From NCBI RefSeq assembly GCF_040459645.1, contig NZ_JARVHQ010000001.1:4526001-4590000 (forward strand): DNA of 64,000 bases, in the 5' to 3' direction. This DNA comes from Bacillus cereus group sp. RP43 (GTDB taxonomy: Bacteria > Bacillota > Bacilli > Bacillales > Bacillaceae_G). Of the stretch, positions 1-8,949 are shown piece by piece (positions within the stretch are counted from its first letter, which is position 1; the number at the start of each line of letters is the position of its first letter). The notes beneath the pieces were generated by a model. It was given only the letters and a program-made list of their open reading frames with translations. It had not been told where the DNA came from and ran no database searches. Position numbers and translations under genes: made by a program.

Positions 1-34
1 CAATTAAAGTAAACAGCTTTTTCATTTTAAGCAT
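1..34 (-). CDS. Amino acid ABC transporter substrate-binding protein, N-terminal fragment
   Basis: Only the first 11 codons lie in the window, reading MLKMKKLFTLI, the start of a basic, hydrophobic signal peptide. The ATG is at 34-32 and is preceded by an AAAGGAGG ribosome binding site at 41-48, six bases away. It sits 12 bases downstream of a GlnQ-type ATPase gene on the same strand. By position and signal start it is most likely the solute-binding protein of that importer, but the fragment is too short to prove it. Confidence 0.55.
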   Translation of the reverse strand, partial: MLKMKKLFTLI

Positions 35-46
35 GAAATTCCTCCT

Positions 47-778
47 TTAATGATTTAACACTCGGCTTAAAAATAGACGAGCTCTTTCTTGTTCAGGATT
101 TGCAAAAAATTGTGCTGGTGTTGTATCTTCGATAATTTGACCGTCATCCATAAATAAAATCCTATCTGCTACCTCACGTGCAAATCCCATCTCGTGTGTA
201 ACGACAACCATCGTCATGCCTTCTTTAGCCAGCGCTTTCATAACATCAAGCACTTCCCCAATCATCTCCGGATCAAGAGCAGACGTAGGCTCATCAAACA
301 GCATAATTTCCGGTTGCATCGCGAGGCCTCTAGCAATCGCCACCCTTTGCTGTTGACCTCCGGATAATTGATGTGGATACACACCTGCCTTCTCCGGGAT
401 TCCTACTTTCTCTAAATAAAACATCGCTGTTTTCTCTGCTTCTTCTTTTGAAACTTTATTTACTTTAATTGGTGCTAGTGTAATATTTTGAAGAACTGTT
501 TTATGCGGGTATAAATAAAAGTGTTGAAAGACCATCCCAATATTTCGGCGCAATTCATTCATATTTGTTTTCGCATTGTGTACTTCCGTATTTTGTACAA
601 TTAATTCTCCATCGGTAATTGCCTCCAATTGATTTATACACCGAAGTAACGTACTTTTTCCTGACCCTGATGGTCCAACAACTACTACCACTTCACCTTT
701 CTTTACTTGAAGATTAATATTTTTTAAAACTTGAAAGTTACCGTAATATTTATTAACTTTACGAAATTCAATCAACAT
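47..778 (-). CDS. glnQ: Polar amino acid ABC transporter ATP-binding protein (GlnQ type)
   Basis: Cytoplasmic ATPase of 243 residues that energises import of a polar amino acid, probably glutamine or a relative. Visible motifs are Walker A (GPSGSGKST, about residues 33-41), the signature LSGGQQQR, Walker B ([14 protein letters not shown]) and the switch histidine (VTHEMGFA). The open frame extends 63 codons further upstream, but ATG 778 is preceded by GGGAAGGAGGGG-like purines at 781-789 and starts with the family-typical [16 protein letters not shown] segment (here [10 protein letters not shown]), so the longer start is rejected. The next gene downstream starts 12 bases on and looks like the binding protein; no permease gene is seen in the window. 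The exact substrate is inferred from family only. Confidence 0.9.
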   Translation of the reverse strand: MLIEFRKVNKYYGNFQVLKNINLQVKKGEVVVVVGPSGSGKSTLLRCINQLEAITDGELIVQNTEVHNAKTNMNELRRNIGMVFQHFYLYPHKTVLQNITLAPIKVNKVSKEEAEKTAMFYLEKVGIPEKAGVYPHQLSGGQQQRVAIARGLAMQPEIMLFDEPTSALDPEMIGEVLDVMKALAKEGMTMVVVTHEMGFAREVADRILFMDDGQIIEDTTPAQFFANPEQERARLFLSRVLNH

Positions 779-861
779 AACCCCTCCTTCCCCTAACAAA
801 GCATGTACATTCTTTTTATATTCAAAAATAAGCAAAAAAATAACTTTCCTCTTCATTTTGC

Positions 862-896
862 CCATAAAAAAGAGCAAAGGGATTTCCCTTTGCTCT
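862..896 (-). terminator. Intrinsic terminator of the alanine symporter gene
   Basis: An 11-bp perfect stem (871-881 with 886-896, loop 4) is followed on the minus strand by a run of five U residues. It lies 16 bases beyond the stop of the symporter gene at 912. Confidence 0.85.
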
Positions 897-911
897 CTTA
901 TTCCTATTCTA

Positions 912-2375
912 TTAAGATACTTCTTCTTTTTTATCTTTCCCATATTCATGCTCCCAGAAATCAGCATTTTTAATTCCTAACTGCTGCGGATCGAATACTG
1001 GATCTTTTCCTTCTTTTTTCTGCTTTTCATAATCCTTTAATGCGATCAATGCCGGTTTTTGTAATAATAGAATCGCAATAATGTTAACCCATGCCATAAT
1101 TCCTACACCGATATCTCCTAAAGCCCATGCTGTTGCTGCTGTTTTTACACAACCGTAGAATACAACTCCTAAGAATACAAACTTTAGTACGATAGACATC
1201 CAAGGGCGGTCTTTATCACGGTTTAAGTAAGCTATATTTGTTTCTGCAATGTAGTAATAAGCCATAATTGTTGTAAATGCGAAGAATAGTAGAGAAATTG
1301 CTACGAAACCATTTCCAAATCCAGGGAAAACAGATTCTACTGCTGCCTGTGTATAACCAGGACCTGGCTGTGCACCATTTAATTTATTGACGATAAAGTT
1401 TTTTCCGCTTGCATCAAATACGTTATACATGCCTGTAATAATCATCATAAATGCTGTTGCTGAACAAACAAATAATGTATCAATGTAAACGGAAAATGCT
1501 TGTACTAACCCTTGTTTAGCTGGATGCGATACTTCAGCAGCTGCCGCTGCATGAGCCCCAGTTCCTTGCCCTGCTTCATTTGAATAAATACCACGTTTTA
1601 CCCCCCAAGAAATTGCTAAACCAATAATCCCGCCAAAAGCTGCTTCTAATGCAAATGCACTTTTTAAAATTAACATGAAAGCGTCTGGTAATTTTTCAAT
1701 ATTCATAGCTACAATTACACAAGCTACTAAAATATAACCAAGCGCCATAAACGGCACTACAACTTGCGCTACGTTAACAATTCGCTTAACTCCACCAAAT
1801 ATAATAAGTGCTAATGCCGCTACTAATACCGCTCCTGATACGGAAGTATTAATACCAAAAGCTGTTTCTAAACTTACAGCAATACTATTCGCCTGAACAC
1901 CCGGTAACAGCATCCCCGTTGCAAGAATTGTCGCTGCAACGAACACTAATGCATACCATTTAACCCCTAGTCCTTTTTCAATGTAGTAAGCCGGACCACC
2001 GCGGAATTGTCCTTGATGCTTCGTCTTATATATTTGTGCAAGTGTCGATTCTACATAAGCAGAACCTGCTCCTAGAAAAGCTACCGCCCACATCCAAAAG
2101 ACAGCTCCTGGACCACCAAATGCAACAGCCGTTGCAACACCCGCAATATTTCCGGTTCCAACGCGCCCTGATAATGAAAGTGCTAACGCCTGGAACGAAG
2201 AAACACCAGCATCTGATTTTTCTCCTTGAAATGTAAGCTTAACCATTTCCCCTACATGCCTTACTTGTAAAAACCTCGTTCGAATGGAAAAATATAGACC
2301 TGCTCCTAAACATAAATAGACAAGTGCGGGACTCCAAACAATATTATTTATCCAACTTACGATAGCTTCCAACAT
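912..2375 (-). CDS. Alanine/glycine:sodium symporter, AGCS family
   Basis: Polytopic membrane transporter of 487 residues that takes up alanine or glycine with sodium. The sequence is hydrophobic over about ten segments and carries AGCS signatures: [15 protein letters not shown] near residue 70, [12 protein letters not shown] near 125, and [19 protein letters not shown] near 265. Length is normal for the family. The upstream purine tract GGGGGAGG abuts ATG 2375 with only one base between, unusually tight; the next codon is TTG at 2372, which would give better spacing, so the start may be one codon later. It is a single-gene unit with its own terminator at 862-896. The choice between alanine and glycine cannot be made from sequence. 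Confidence 0.9.
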   Translation of the reverse strand: MLEAIVSWINNIVWSPALVYLCLGAGLYFSIRTRFLQVRHVGEMVKLTFQGEKSDAGVSSFQALALSLSGRVGTGNIAGVATAVAFGGPGAVFWMWAVAFLGAGSAYVESTLAQIYKTKHQGQFRGGPAYYIEKGLGVKWYALVFVAATILATGMLLPGVQANSIAVSLETAFGINTSVSGAVLVAALALIIFGGVKRIVNVAQVVVPFMALGYILVACVIVAMNIEKLPDAFMLILKSAFALEAAFGGIIGLAISWGVKRGIYSNEAGQGTGAHAAAAAEVSHPAKQGLVQAFSVYIDTLFVCSATAFMMIITGMYNVFDASGKNFIVNKLNGAQPGPGYTQAAVESVFPGFGNGFVAISLLFFAFTTIMAYYYIAETNIAYLNRDKDRPWMSIVLKFVFLGVVFYGCVKTAATAWALGDIGVGIMAWVNIIAILLLQKPALIALKDYEKQKKEGKDPVFDPQQLGIKNADFWEHEYGKDKKEEVS

Positions 2376-2481
2376 TCCTCCCCCTTTTTGTAAAGAATAT
2401 TCAGAATATACATAAAATTATATAATGTATACCGAATCTATGACAATATTATTTTAATAAAACAAACATATTTTTGTATAA

Positions 2482-2520
2482 AAAAACAAAGTATACATTT
2501 ATTTTGTATACTTTGTTCCC
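2482..2520 (-). terminator. Intrinsic terminator of the APH-like kinase gene
   Basis: A 12-bp stem (2485-2496 with 2506-2517) is followed on the minus strand by seven U residues, 14 bases after the stop of the kinase gene at 2532. It separates that gene from the symporter gene, which starts at 2375. Confidence 0.85.
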
Positions 2521-2531
2521 TTATCTCTGTA

Positions 2532-3503
2532 TTATATATTCACTATTGCCTCTTGCTTTATAATTCTTTCATACAACTCATCCGATAACTTTTGAAAATC
2601 CTCTGGCATATCTTTCCCTTTAAATTTCTTTTGAAGCGTACCGTATAAACCGATATCACGTAGACGTAAAAATAACGGTAACGATTCATACCAACTATCC
2701 GCCAGTCTGTGCTCATATTCATAACCTTTTCGTAATATTTGTAACTGTTTACGAGCAAATTCCGTCTTTTTCTCCAATGTCCATGGTGTAAAAAGAACAG
2801 AGTAATAAAGAACCATTGCCAAATCATGAATGAAGTAATTATAGGCAGCGTCATCAAAATCAAAGATTGTTAGCTCTTTGCCGTCATAATGAAAGTTACC
2901 TGGATGAATATCGCCATGCATAAGGCCGAACGTTTCTCTTTCGATTGGAAGAGCCTTTATTTCATCCATTAATACAGCAGCAATCTCTTTCACTTTCTCA
3001 TCTTCTAATTCATTAACAATGCTACTTTCGTCCTCTTCCCACGTATCACGGTAGTCTGTTTTAGGGTAATTCATTGTAAGACGATGCAGTTGTCCAATTG
3101 CTTTTCCCCACGCTTCAAAGTAAGCATCTCCCCAATAAGGCGATTCATCTCCTTTTACTTGCTCACCTTTTGCATATGTAAATAAAGACGCAAAAAAGAA
3201 AGTGCCATCTTCCGCTCCAATTTCTGCTACAAGATTTTGAGATATTGAATTACGAGGTCCCGCCACTTTCGCCCCATACTCCGCAACATATCGTAAAAAA
3301 TCTAGTTCAGCCTCTACCTCTTTTTTTGAGCGATGAGAAGAATGCGTTAAACGTAATACGTAATCTTCATCATTTTTATCCTTCGCCTTAAAAATATAAT
3401 TTTCAAAATCACCAAGTGGCTTTTCTTCCACTGTTACATGAAACAAACTTGCTGCTCTTGTTAAAATCTCTTTTGTAAAAACTCGTTCTACAGCTATTTC
3501 CAT
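2532..3503 (-). CDS. Aminoglycoside phosphotransferase (APH) family kinase-like protein
   Basis: Cytoplasmic protein of 323 residues with a protein-kinase-like fold of the APH/choline kinase family. The catalytic loop reads HGDIHPGNFHYD (about residue 202) and the metal-binding segment is IFDFDDAAYN (about 219), so both key aspartates are present. Members phosphorylate small hydroxylated molecules or act in stress responses; the substrate here is unknown and no resistance role should be assumed. It follows the CPBP protease gene by 23 bases on the same strand and probably shares its transcript. The start is supported by an AGGAGG-like tract at 3508-3514. Confidence 0.8.
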   Translation of the reverse strand: MEIAVERVFTKEILTRAASLFHVTVEEKPLGDFENYIFKAKDKNDEDYVLRLTHSSHRSKKEVEAELDFLRYVAEYGAKVAGPRNSISQNLVAEIGAEDGTFFFASLFTYAKGEQVKGDESPYWGDAYFEAWGKAIGQLHRLTMNYPKTDYRDTWEEDESSIVNELEDEKVKEIAAVLMDEIKALPIERETFGLMHGDIHPGNFHYDGKELTIFDFDDAAYNYFIHDLAMVLYYSVLFTPWTLEKKTEFARKQLQILRKGYEYEHRLADSWYESLPLFLRLRDIGLYGTLQKKFKGKDMPEDFQKLSDELYERIIKQEAIVNI

Positions 3504-3526
3504 ATGTATCCCTCCTATATATCTTC

Positions 3527-4213
3527 TTAATTCGACATAAATGTGAGAAGTACTGCTATGAAATTGAATAATGCATGGGCAACCATAGCTGATAAAAGAG
3601 AATTTGTTTTCTCATATAACCATGCGAATGCTACTCCACTTAAAAAATTCACCGGTAATGTGTTATATGTTGGAATATGAACAACGGTAAATATTATGGA
3701 ACTTATAAGTACGCCGCCCCATATGCCATATCTCTCACGAAAAAACGTATAAAAAACACCTCGATATAAAATCTCTTCATAGACCGGGGATATAACTGCC
3801 GCTCCTATTACTGCAATGCAAAATGAATATACTGATTTATCACTCTGAATCGTATCCGTTTTGCTATTTTCAAAAGATATCCCCATCTCCTCCATCATTA
3901 TTAATACACCAATACTCATTACCATTAAAGACATAAGCACTACAATCGTCCATAAAAACCCTTTCCATGAAAGCTTCCGAATCCCAATATCTGCCCACGA
4001 CAAGTTATATCTTTTTATGCAAAACACATAAACTAAAAAAGTAAATACAACTGCCATAATAAATCCCATTAAAACCCCAGCATATAATGAATTCCCTAAT
4101 AGATTTAAAGCATATTTATAAAAAATAGATTCAATTGTTACTGGAACAATAATAAATACAAAAACAAATAAATATAAAATTTCTTTCCATCCCCATATAT
4201 ATTTTAAAGTCAT
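3527..4213 (-). CDS. CPBP family intramembrane metalloprotease
   Basis: Membrane protein of 228 residues with about seven hydrophobic segments and the three conserved CPBP (Abi/CAAX protease-like) motifs: EEILYRGVFYTFFRERYG, the histidine of FTVVHIP and the C-terminal HALFNF. Members cleave within membranes or process prenylated or peptide substrates; in Gram-positives some act in bacteriocin self-immunity. The frame opens at ATG 4222, but AGGGG sits directly against it, while ATG 4213 has the same tract at nine bases, so 4213 is chosen. Likely co-transcribed with the APH-like gene downstream. The substrate is unknown. Confidence 0.8.
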   Translation of the reverse strand: MTLKYIWGWKEILYLFVFVFIIVPVTIESIFYKYALNLLGNSLYAGVLMGFIMAVVFTFLVYVFCIKRYNLSWADIGIRKLSWKGFLWTIVVLMSLMVMSIGVLIMMEEMGISFENSKTDTIQSDKSVYSFCIAVIGAAVISPVYEEILYRGVFYTFFRERYGIWGGVLISSIIFTVVHIPTYNTLPVNFLSGVAFAWLYEKTNSLLSAMVAHALFNFIAVLLTFMSN

Positions 4214-4363
4214 ATATACCATCCCCTACTTCTCATTTTCTTTAGTATAGAAGATGACGTAACGTAACTTTCAAGCTAATTTCTTAAAAAGAACACAAGC
4301 ATAATTTTTTCATAAAAAACAAAAATTAACAGTGATAATTTAATCCTAAAAGGGGTGGACAAT

Positions 4364-4690
4364 GTGACAGAACAAAACAATAACCAACAGACGAATAAAA
4401 CGAAGCCTATGTTTCCATCACTTGCGGAAAATATTAATTACATTGAAAACAAGCTCTCTCATTCCGATGATATAAAAAAATTAGATGTTCCTTTTCAAAA
4501 TGGAAAAGGAACAATCTTATATATCGAATCTTTAACAGAACCCAATTTAATTCACCAATTAGCTCTTGAACCACTATTAACTCGATCTGATCTGTCTATG
4601 AAGGAAAACAATCGGAATAAGGATTATGCGAAAGTAAAATTTAAGCCGGAAGTAGAAGTGAAAATTTTATATAGTGGCGTCTTAAAATAA
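4364..4690 (+). CDS. Orphan GerA-family N-terminal-domain-like protein
   Basis: A 108-residue soluble protein. The segment ENINYIENKLSHSDDIKK followed by GTILYIESLTE and LALEPLL resembles the first part of the N-terminal domain of GerA-type spore germinant receptor A subunits, which normally continue to about 480 residues with a membrane domain. Here the frame stops after a Lys-rich tail and runs straight into a terminator. The start is GTG 4364, eight bases after AAGGGG at 4350-4355; an in-frame GTG at 4355 is too close to that tract. Ribosome binding site and terminator are both intact, so it looks like a functional small gene and not a broken end. The homology is recognised by eye and needs a profile search. 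Confidence 0.5.
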   Translation: MTEQNNNQQTNKTKPMFPSLAENINYIENKLSHSDDIKKLDVPFQNGKGTILYIESLTEPNLIHQLALEPLLTRSDLSMKENNRNKDYAKVKFKPEVEVKILYSGVLK

Positions 4691-4728
4691 AAGGTTGTAT
4701 GCCTTTATGGCATACAACCTTTTATTTT
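4689..4728. terminator. Bidirectional terminator between the GerA-like gene and treA
   Basis: A 13-bp perfect stem (4691-4703 with 4709-4721) has A-rich and T-rich flanks. It can end the plus-strand gene at 4690 and the minus-strand treA, whose stop at 4722 overlaps it. Confidence 0.85.
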
Positions 4729-6383
4729 GTATAGCGATATACAATTGATTCGTATGGTCTCAATACAAGGTTTTTAATGTCCTTACTTAAGTCTTTGTAA
4801 TTAGATAACAATATTTCTTGTTCCATTCCATCTAGTTGAACATGCTCTGGTACAGAATACGTGATTTCTTCACTATAGAAGTTATTTACAACAAGTAATA
4901 ATTCATTATCTACAGTACGTGTATACACCCAAATCTTAGGATGATTCCCATCTAAAACATCATATTTCCCGTCTGTAATTACATCATATTTTTTTCTAAG
5001 TTCAATTAACTTTTTATAATGGTAAAATACAGACGCTCTATCTTCTAATGCCTTCTCTACGTTTATTTCTTTAAAGTTTTCAGCCACTGAAATCCAAGGT
5101 GTACTTGTTGTAAAACCACTATTTACCTCTTCATTCCACTGCATCGGAGTACGTGAGTTATCACGAGATTTTTGTTTTAAAATCCCTATAATCTCTTCTT
5201 TTGATAAGCCTTCTTCCTGTTTTATATCATGTATATTTAACGATTCTACATCACGATATTGCTCGATAGAATGGAAGTTAGGATTCGTCATACCAATCTC
5301 TTCACCTTGGTAAATATAAGGTGTCCCTTGCAACATATGCATAGCTGTCGCTAACATTTTAGCAGATTCATTTCGGTACTTCCCATCATCACCAAAACGG
5401 GAAACAATACGAGGCTGGTCATGGTTACACCAGAATAACGCATTCCATCCTCCGCCCTTTTGCATTTCAATTTGCCAATTAGACATAATTTCTTTTAATT
5501 TAATGAAATCAAAATCAGCCTTTGTCCACTTATCACCATTCGGATAATCTACTTTTAAATGATGGAAACTAAACGTCATACTTAGTTCATTACGCTCAGG
5601 GTTTGAGTATTTAATACAATTATCAATTGTCGTAGATGACATTTCTCCAACTGTAATTACATCTTTCCCTTCAAAAACATTTCGGTTCATCTCTTGTAAA
5701 TATTCATGGACGCGCGGGCCATCTGTATAATATTTACGTCCATCACTTGTCGCAGTACTACCGTCATCATTTAAGAAACGTTGGTCTTTTGAAATTAAAT
5801 TAATCACATCTAGACGGAATCCTGTTACACCTTTCTCCAGCCAAAAACGCATCATGTCGTACACTTCTTCACGAAGTTTTGGATTTTCCCAATTTAAATC
5901 AGCTTGTGTCTCATCAAATAGATGTAAATAGTATTGCTCAGTCTTTTCATCATACTTCCAAGCAGACCCGCCAAACTTAGACTGCCAATTATTCTTTTCA
6001 TCACGCCAAATATAATAATTACGATACGGACTATTTTTATCTTCTTTCGCTTCTTTAAACCACTTATGCTCCGTTGAACTATGGTTTACAACAATATCAA
6101 GCATAATCTCAATATTACGTGCTTTTGCTTCTTCTAAAAGCTCTTCAAACTCTTCCATCGTTCCGTAAGATGGATCAACGCTGTAATAATCACTTACATC
6201 GTATCCATTATCGTTTTGTGGTGATTCGTATATCGGTGTTAACCAAATATAATCTACTCCAAGTTCTTTTAAATAATCTAGTTTCTCTGTAACCCCTTTT
6301 ATATCACCGGTTTCTTTATTGTAATAACTATTAAAGCTCTTCGGATAAATTTGATAGACTACACTTTTATGCCAATCCTTCAT
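4722..6383 (-). CDS. treA: Trehalose-6-phosphate hydrolase (GH13)
   Basis: Cytoplasmic glycoside hydrolase of 553 residues that splits trehalose 6-phosphate into glucose and glucose 6-phosphate. GH13 regions are visible: DIVVNHSS, GFRLDVINLI (nucleophile Asp), EM in VGEMSS (acid/base Glu) and NHDQPR. The start YQIYPKSFNS and GYDVSDYYSVDP are typical of TreA/oligo-1,6-glucosidase enzymes. The frame begins at 6422 but would overlap the treP stop; ATG 6383 has AGGAGG nine bases upstream and is chosen. It follows treP by 13 bases, which makes phosphotrehalose the likely substrate over other alpha-1,6 or alpha-1,1 substrates. Control is presumably through the treP promoter at 7868-7896. Confidence 0.93.
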   Translation of the reverse strand: MKDWHKSVVYQIYPKSFNSYYNKETGDIKGVTEKLDYLKELGVDYIWLTPIYESPQNDNGYDVSDYYSVDPSYGTMEEFEELLEEAKARNIEIMLDIVVNHSSTEHKWFKEAKEDKNSPYRNYYIWRDEKNNWQSKFGGSAWKYDEKTEQYYLHLFDETQADLNWENPKLREEVYDMMRFWLEKGVTGFRLDVINLISKDQRFLNDDGSTATSDGRKYYTDGPRVHEYLQEMNRNVFEGKDVITVGEMSSTTIDNCIKYSNPERNELSMTFSFHHLKVDYPNGDKWTKADFDFIKLKEIMSNWQIEMQKGGGWNALFWCNHDQPRIVSRFGDDGKYRNESAKMLATAMHMLQGTPYIYQGEEIGMTNPNFHSIEQYRDVESLNIHDIKQEEGLSKEEIIGILKQKSRDNSRTPMQWNEEVNSGFTTSTPWISVAENFKEINVEKALEDRASVFYHYKKLIELRKKYDVITDGKYDVLDGNHPKIWVYTRTVDNELLLVVNNFYSEEITYSVPEHVQLDGMEQEILLSNYKDLSKDIKNLVLRPYESIVYRYTK

Positions 6384-6396
6384 GCTTAACTTCCTC

Positions 6397-7824
6397 CTAC
6401 TTCTGTTTAACTCGTTTTGCAAATAACCATGTTAACGTAAATGGAATTACGACTGCGATAATCATCCCAACAATAAACATCGGAATCGATTTCGGAATGA
6501 TAGAAATAAATGCTGGTAATCCGCCAATTCCGATAGCAGGTGCTAATACACCATTTAAAGTAATGAATATCGCCGCAATAGCAGATCCAATAATCGCTGC
6601 ATAGAACGGGAATTTATTTCGTAAATTCACACCAAACATCGCTGGTTCTGTAATACCGAAGTACGCTGAGATTGCTGATGTCGATGCCATACTTTTATCA
6701 TTTTGATTTTTAGAAATCCAGAACATCGCTAATGCCGCACTACCTTGTGCAATGTTAGAAAGAGCAATCATCGGCCAAATAAATGTACCGCCGTGTTGTG
6801 CAATTAATTGCAAGTCAATTGCAATAAACATATGATGCATTCCTGTAATTACGAGCGGTGCATATAATGCTCCAAATAATACTGCCCCAAGTGCCGGTAC
6901 TGTTTCATATACTCCTACTAATCCAGCTGTTAATAAATCGCCAATATGACGTGTAACTGGACCGATAATCCCTAATGCTAATACACCTGTTACAACGATT
7001 GTTGTAATTGGTACAACTAATAATTGAATTGCGTTTGGCACATGTTTCTTTAAGAAGATTTCTACTTTACTTAATACGAATGCCGCTACTAAAATGGGTA
7101 AAATTTGGCCTTGATACCCTACCTTTTCAATTTGGAATAGCCCTAAAATATCGAAGTACTCAATCTTTTGTCCCTCTAAACCAGTCGCTGCTTTTCCATA
7201 ATCCCACGCGTTTAATAAGGCCGGATGCACAAGCATTAATCCCATAACAATCCCAAGTATCGGACTACCACCAAAACGCTTCGTTGCTGACCAACCGACA
7301 AGTGCTGGTAAAAATACGAATGCAGTATTGGCCATCATATTAATTAAATCCCAAAGCCCACCTAAGTTCGGATATACTTCTAATAAATTTTTCCCATCAA
7401 AAAATAAGTCCTTTGCCCCTAATAGGTTATTAATCCCCATTAGTAAACCTGCCGTAATAATTGCTGGCAAAATTGGCATAAATACATCTGAAAATACTTT
7501 TACAAACTTTTGAACTGGGTTTAATTTTTTATCCCCTGAACCTTTTACGTCAGCTACCGTCGACTCTTCCATACCTGCAAGCGTTATCAATTCAGCGTAT
7601 ACTCGATCGACATCACCTGGACCAATTACAACTTGAAATACCCCAGCATTATGAAACGCTCCCTTTACTAATGAAACAGACTGCAATTTATCATTATCTA
7701 TTTTACTTTCATCTTTTAAAGCGATACGGAGCCTCGTTACACAGTGCGCAGCTTGTTCAATATTGTCTTTCCCACCAATATACTGCAACACTTCTTCTGC
7801 TGTTTTACGATAGTCTTTCCCCAT
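6397..7824 (-). CDS. treP: PTS trehalose-specific EIIBC component
   Basis: Membrane permease of 475 residues that imports and phosphorylates trehalose. The EIIB domain occupies about residues 1-90, with the phospho-cysteine in AAHCVTRLRIAL (near residue 28). The EIIC domain follows with about ten membrane segments and the conserved FGITEPAMFGVNLRNKFPF loop near residue 390. There is no EIIA domain, as in other Bacillus TreP, so EIIA is borrowed. It is first gene of the treP-treA operon, downstream of a promoter with two TreR-type operators and a cre site. Trehalose specificity is inferred from the treA and treR neighbours. Confidence 0.93.
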   Translation of the reverse strand: MGKDYRKTAEEVLQYIGGKDNIEQAAHCVTRLRIALKDESKIDNDKLQSVSLVKGAFHNAGVFQVVIGPGDVDRVYAELITLAGMEESTVADVKGSGDKKLNPVQKFVKVFSDVFMPILPAIITAGLLMGINNLLGAKDLFFDGKNLLEVYPNLGGLWDLINMMANTAFVFLPALVGWSATKRFGGSPILGIVMGLMLVHPALLNAWDYGKAATGLEGQKIEYFDILGLFQIEKVGYQGQILPILVAAFVLSKVEIFLKKHVPNAIQLLVVPITTIVVTGVLALGIIGPVTRHIGDLLTAGLVGVYETVPALGAVLFGALYAPLVITGMHHMFIAIDLQLIAQHGGTFIWPMIALSNIAQGSAALAMFWISKNQNDKSMASTSAISAYFGITEPAMFGVNLRNKFPFYAAIIGSAIAAIFITLNGVLAPAIGIGGLPAFISIIPKSIPMFIVGMIIAVVIPFTLTWLFAKRVKQK

Positions 7825-7848
7825 ATTCCCGTCCCTCTTTTCTTTTTT

Positions 7849-7862
7849 TGATACCGTTTACA
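7849..7862 (-). promoter_or_regulatory. cre (CcpA) site at the treP transcription start
   Basis: TGTAAACGGTATCA on the minus strand fits every fixed position of the consensus TGWAANCGNTNWCA. It begins five bases downstream of the -10 box at 7868-7873, so it overlaps the predicted transcription start. That is the classical position for CcpA repression in the presence of glucose. Confidence 0.8.
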
Positions 7863-7867
7863 CTTAC

Positions 7868-7896
7868 ATATTAACTCGTATATATAAGTTAGTCAA
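7868..7896 (-). promoter_or_regulatory. SigA promoter of the treP-treA operon
   Basis: On the minus strand the -35 box TTGACT (7896-7891) and the -10 box TAATAT (7873-7868) are separated by exactly 17 bases. One TreR-type operator fills the spacer and a second lies just upstream, with a cre site downstream. Confidence 0.85.
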
Positions 7897-7913
7897 CACT
7901 CGTATATATGAGT
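7874..7913. promoter_or_regulatory. Paired TreR-type operators
   Basis: Two 16-bp near-palindromes, ACTCGTATATATAAGT (7874-7889) and ACTCGTATATATGAGT (7898-7913), have centres 24 bp apart. The first lies between -35 and -10 and the second immediately upstream of -35, so occupancy would block RNA polymerase. The adjacent gene encodes a GntR/UTRA regulator, which supports assignment to TreR. Binding itself is inferred. Confidence 0.75.
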
Positions 7914-7928
7914 TGGTGATTTTTTTAT

Positions 7929-7972
7929 AAATAAAGAGATGGAACGATTATTTCGCTCCATCTCTTTATTTT
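7929..7972 (-). terminator. Terminator of treR
   Basis: The stem formed by AAATAAAGAGATGGA and its complement around 7955-7970 overlaps the treR stop codon at 7966-7968. U-rich sequence follows on the minus strand. It separates treR transcription from the treP promoter. Confidence 0.75.
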
Positions 7973-8676
7973 CTTCGCGCCACATCCGAAAAGTGAAAAA
8001 TATCTAAACGGTGACGTGATTCCGTATATTCGAACTGACTCCCATCGTATAAATGAGTAAAGTTTTTTACAACGACAACATAGTCTGTTCCATTTAAATC
8101 TAAATACTTTCGGTCATCATCTGTACATGGTTGTACTTCGATTACCCGCTGTGAATAGCTAATATGTAGCCCTAATTCTTTCTCAATGTATTTATAAATC
8201 GATGCAGTTGCAATTTCTCTCGTTAATCCTGGAATATACTCCGATACAAAATGGTTTATATCTAAAATTACTTTTTCTCCATCAATATTTCGTACACGTT
8301 TAATATGATCTATTTCTGTTTTTTCTTCCACGTTTAATAACTTTGCTACATCTTTCGTCGCTTTCATTTTCTCTATTTCCACGACTTCTGTAATACAGTA
8401 ACGCCCTAACCGTTCGTTTTCTTCTTGAAAACTTACAATACCACCAAAGTTAAATTCAATGTTTTTGCGCTTTAATACAAAAACACCTTTTCCGTGTATT
8501 TTTTGAACATATCCACGCTCTTGCAATAAATCTACAGCTTTTCTTACAGTACCCCGGCTTGCCTCATACTGCTTCATTAATTCCGTTTCTGATGGAATTT
8601 TGCATCCTTCTTTTAATTGTTTATTATCAATAGACTTGCTGATTTCTGTATAAATTTGTTCATACTTACTCATCAT
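7966..8676 (-). CDS. treR: Trehalose operon repressor, GntR family (HutC/UTRA type)
   Basis: DNA-binding regulator of 236 residues. The N-terminal winged helix (about 5-70) shows the GntR pattern KIPSETELMKQYEASRGTVRKAVDLLQERGYVQKIHGKGVFV, seen here in overlapping parts. The UTRA effector domain (about 90-230) includes the segments GLTREIATASIYKYIEKELG and YTESRHRLDIFHF. In B. subtilis the homologue binds trehalose 6-phosphate and releases the tre operators; that effector is assumed here. The gene is read in the same direction as treP-treA but ends at its own terminator, and the paired operators lie between treR and treP. The start at 8676 has AAGGGG nine bases upstream. Confidence 0.9.
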   Translation of the reverse strand: MMSKYEQIYTEISKSIDNKQLKEGCKIPSETELMKQYEASRGTVRKAVDLLQERGYVQKIHGKGVFVLKRKNIEFNFGGIVSFQEENERLGRYCITEVVEIEKMKATKDVAKLLNVEEKTEIDHIKRVRNIDGEKVILDINHFVSEYIPGLTREIATASIYKYIEKELGLHISYSQRVIEVQPCTDDDRKYLDLNGTDYVVVVKNFTHLYDGSQFEYTESRHRLDIFHFSDVARRK

Positions 8677-8827
8677 CTACAATAGCCCCTTGTCACCTTC
8701 TAGTTCTATATGTATTATACCACGCTATACTCTTCTGCCAATCTCTCACTTATTTTCCAGTACAAGAAAACTATGGGTAAATATTTAGTCCCTAAAACGT
8801 ATTTTTATAAATTTTTTAATATTTTTC

Positions 8828-8856
8828 TTTTCATTCAAAAAAACATGTAGTATACT
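8828..8856 (+). promoter_or_regulatory. Promoter of the His leader/transporter unit
   Basis: TTTTCA (8828-8833) and TATACT (8851-8856) are separated by 17 bases and lie 37 bases before the leader-peptide ATG. The transcript would begin near 8863 and include the leader peptide and the attenuator. Confidence 0.6.
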
Positions 8857-8892
8857 AACTTCAAAATCAGAGGAGAAAGGGAGCAAAGAACT

Positions 8893-8949
8893 ATGCTTAC
8901 TTATACAACTGTAGTTACATTTGCACAAAAACATCATCATCATACTTAA
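8893..8949 (+). CDS. Histidine-codon leader peptide (18 aa)
   Basis: The short frame ATG 8893 to TAA 8947-8949 reads MLTYTTVVTFAQKHHHHT, with four consecutive CAT codons at 8932-8943. A purine-rich ribosome binding site (GGAGAAAGGGAG) lies at 8872-8883. Directly after the stop come mutually exclusive hairpins and a terminator, the layout of ribosome-mediated attenuation. The peptide is not expected to have a function of its own; its translation rate over the His codons would report charged tRNA-His. It precedes an APC-family transporter gene, which is the presumed target. No similar leader in Bacillus is known to me. Confidence 0.75.
   Translation: MLTYTTVVTFAQKHHHHT

Noticed and set aside
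47..967. 306-codon version of the GlnQ-like ATPase
   Set aside because: The first 63 codons cover the terminator and 3' end of the symporter gene. ATG 778 has a proper ribosome binding site and the family-typical N-terminus.
2532..3503. Aminoglycoside resistance gene
   Set aside because: Only the generic APH-family catalytic motifs are present. Many such kinases in Bacillus act on other substrates, and nothing here points to a resistance determinant.
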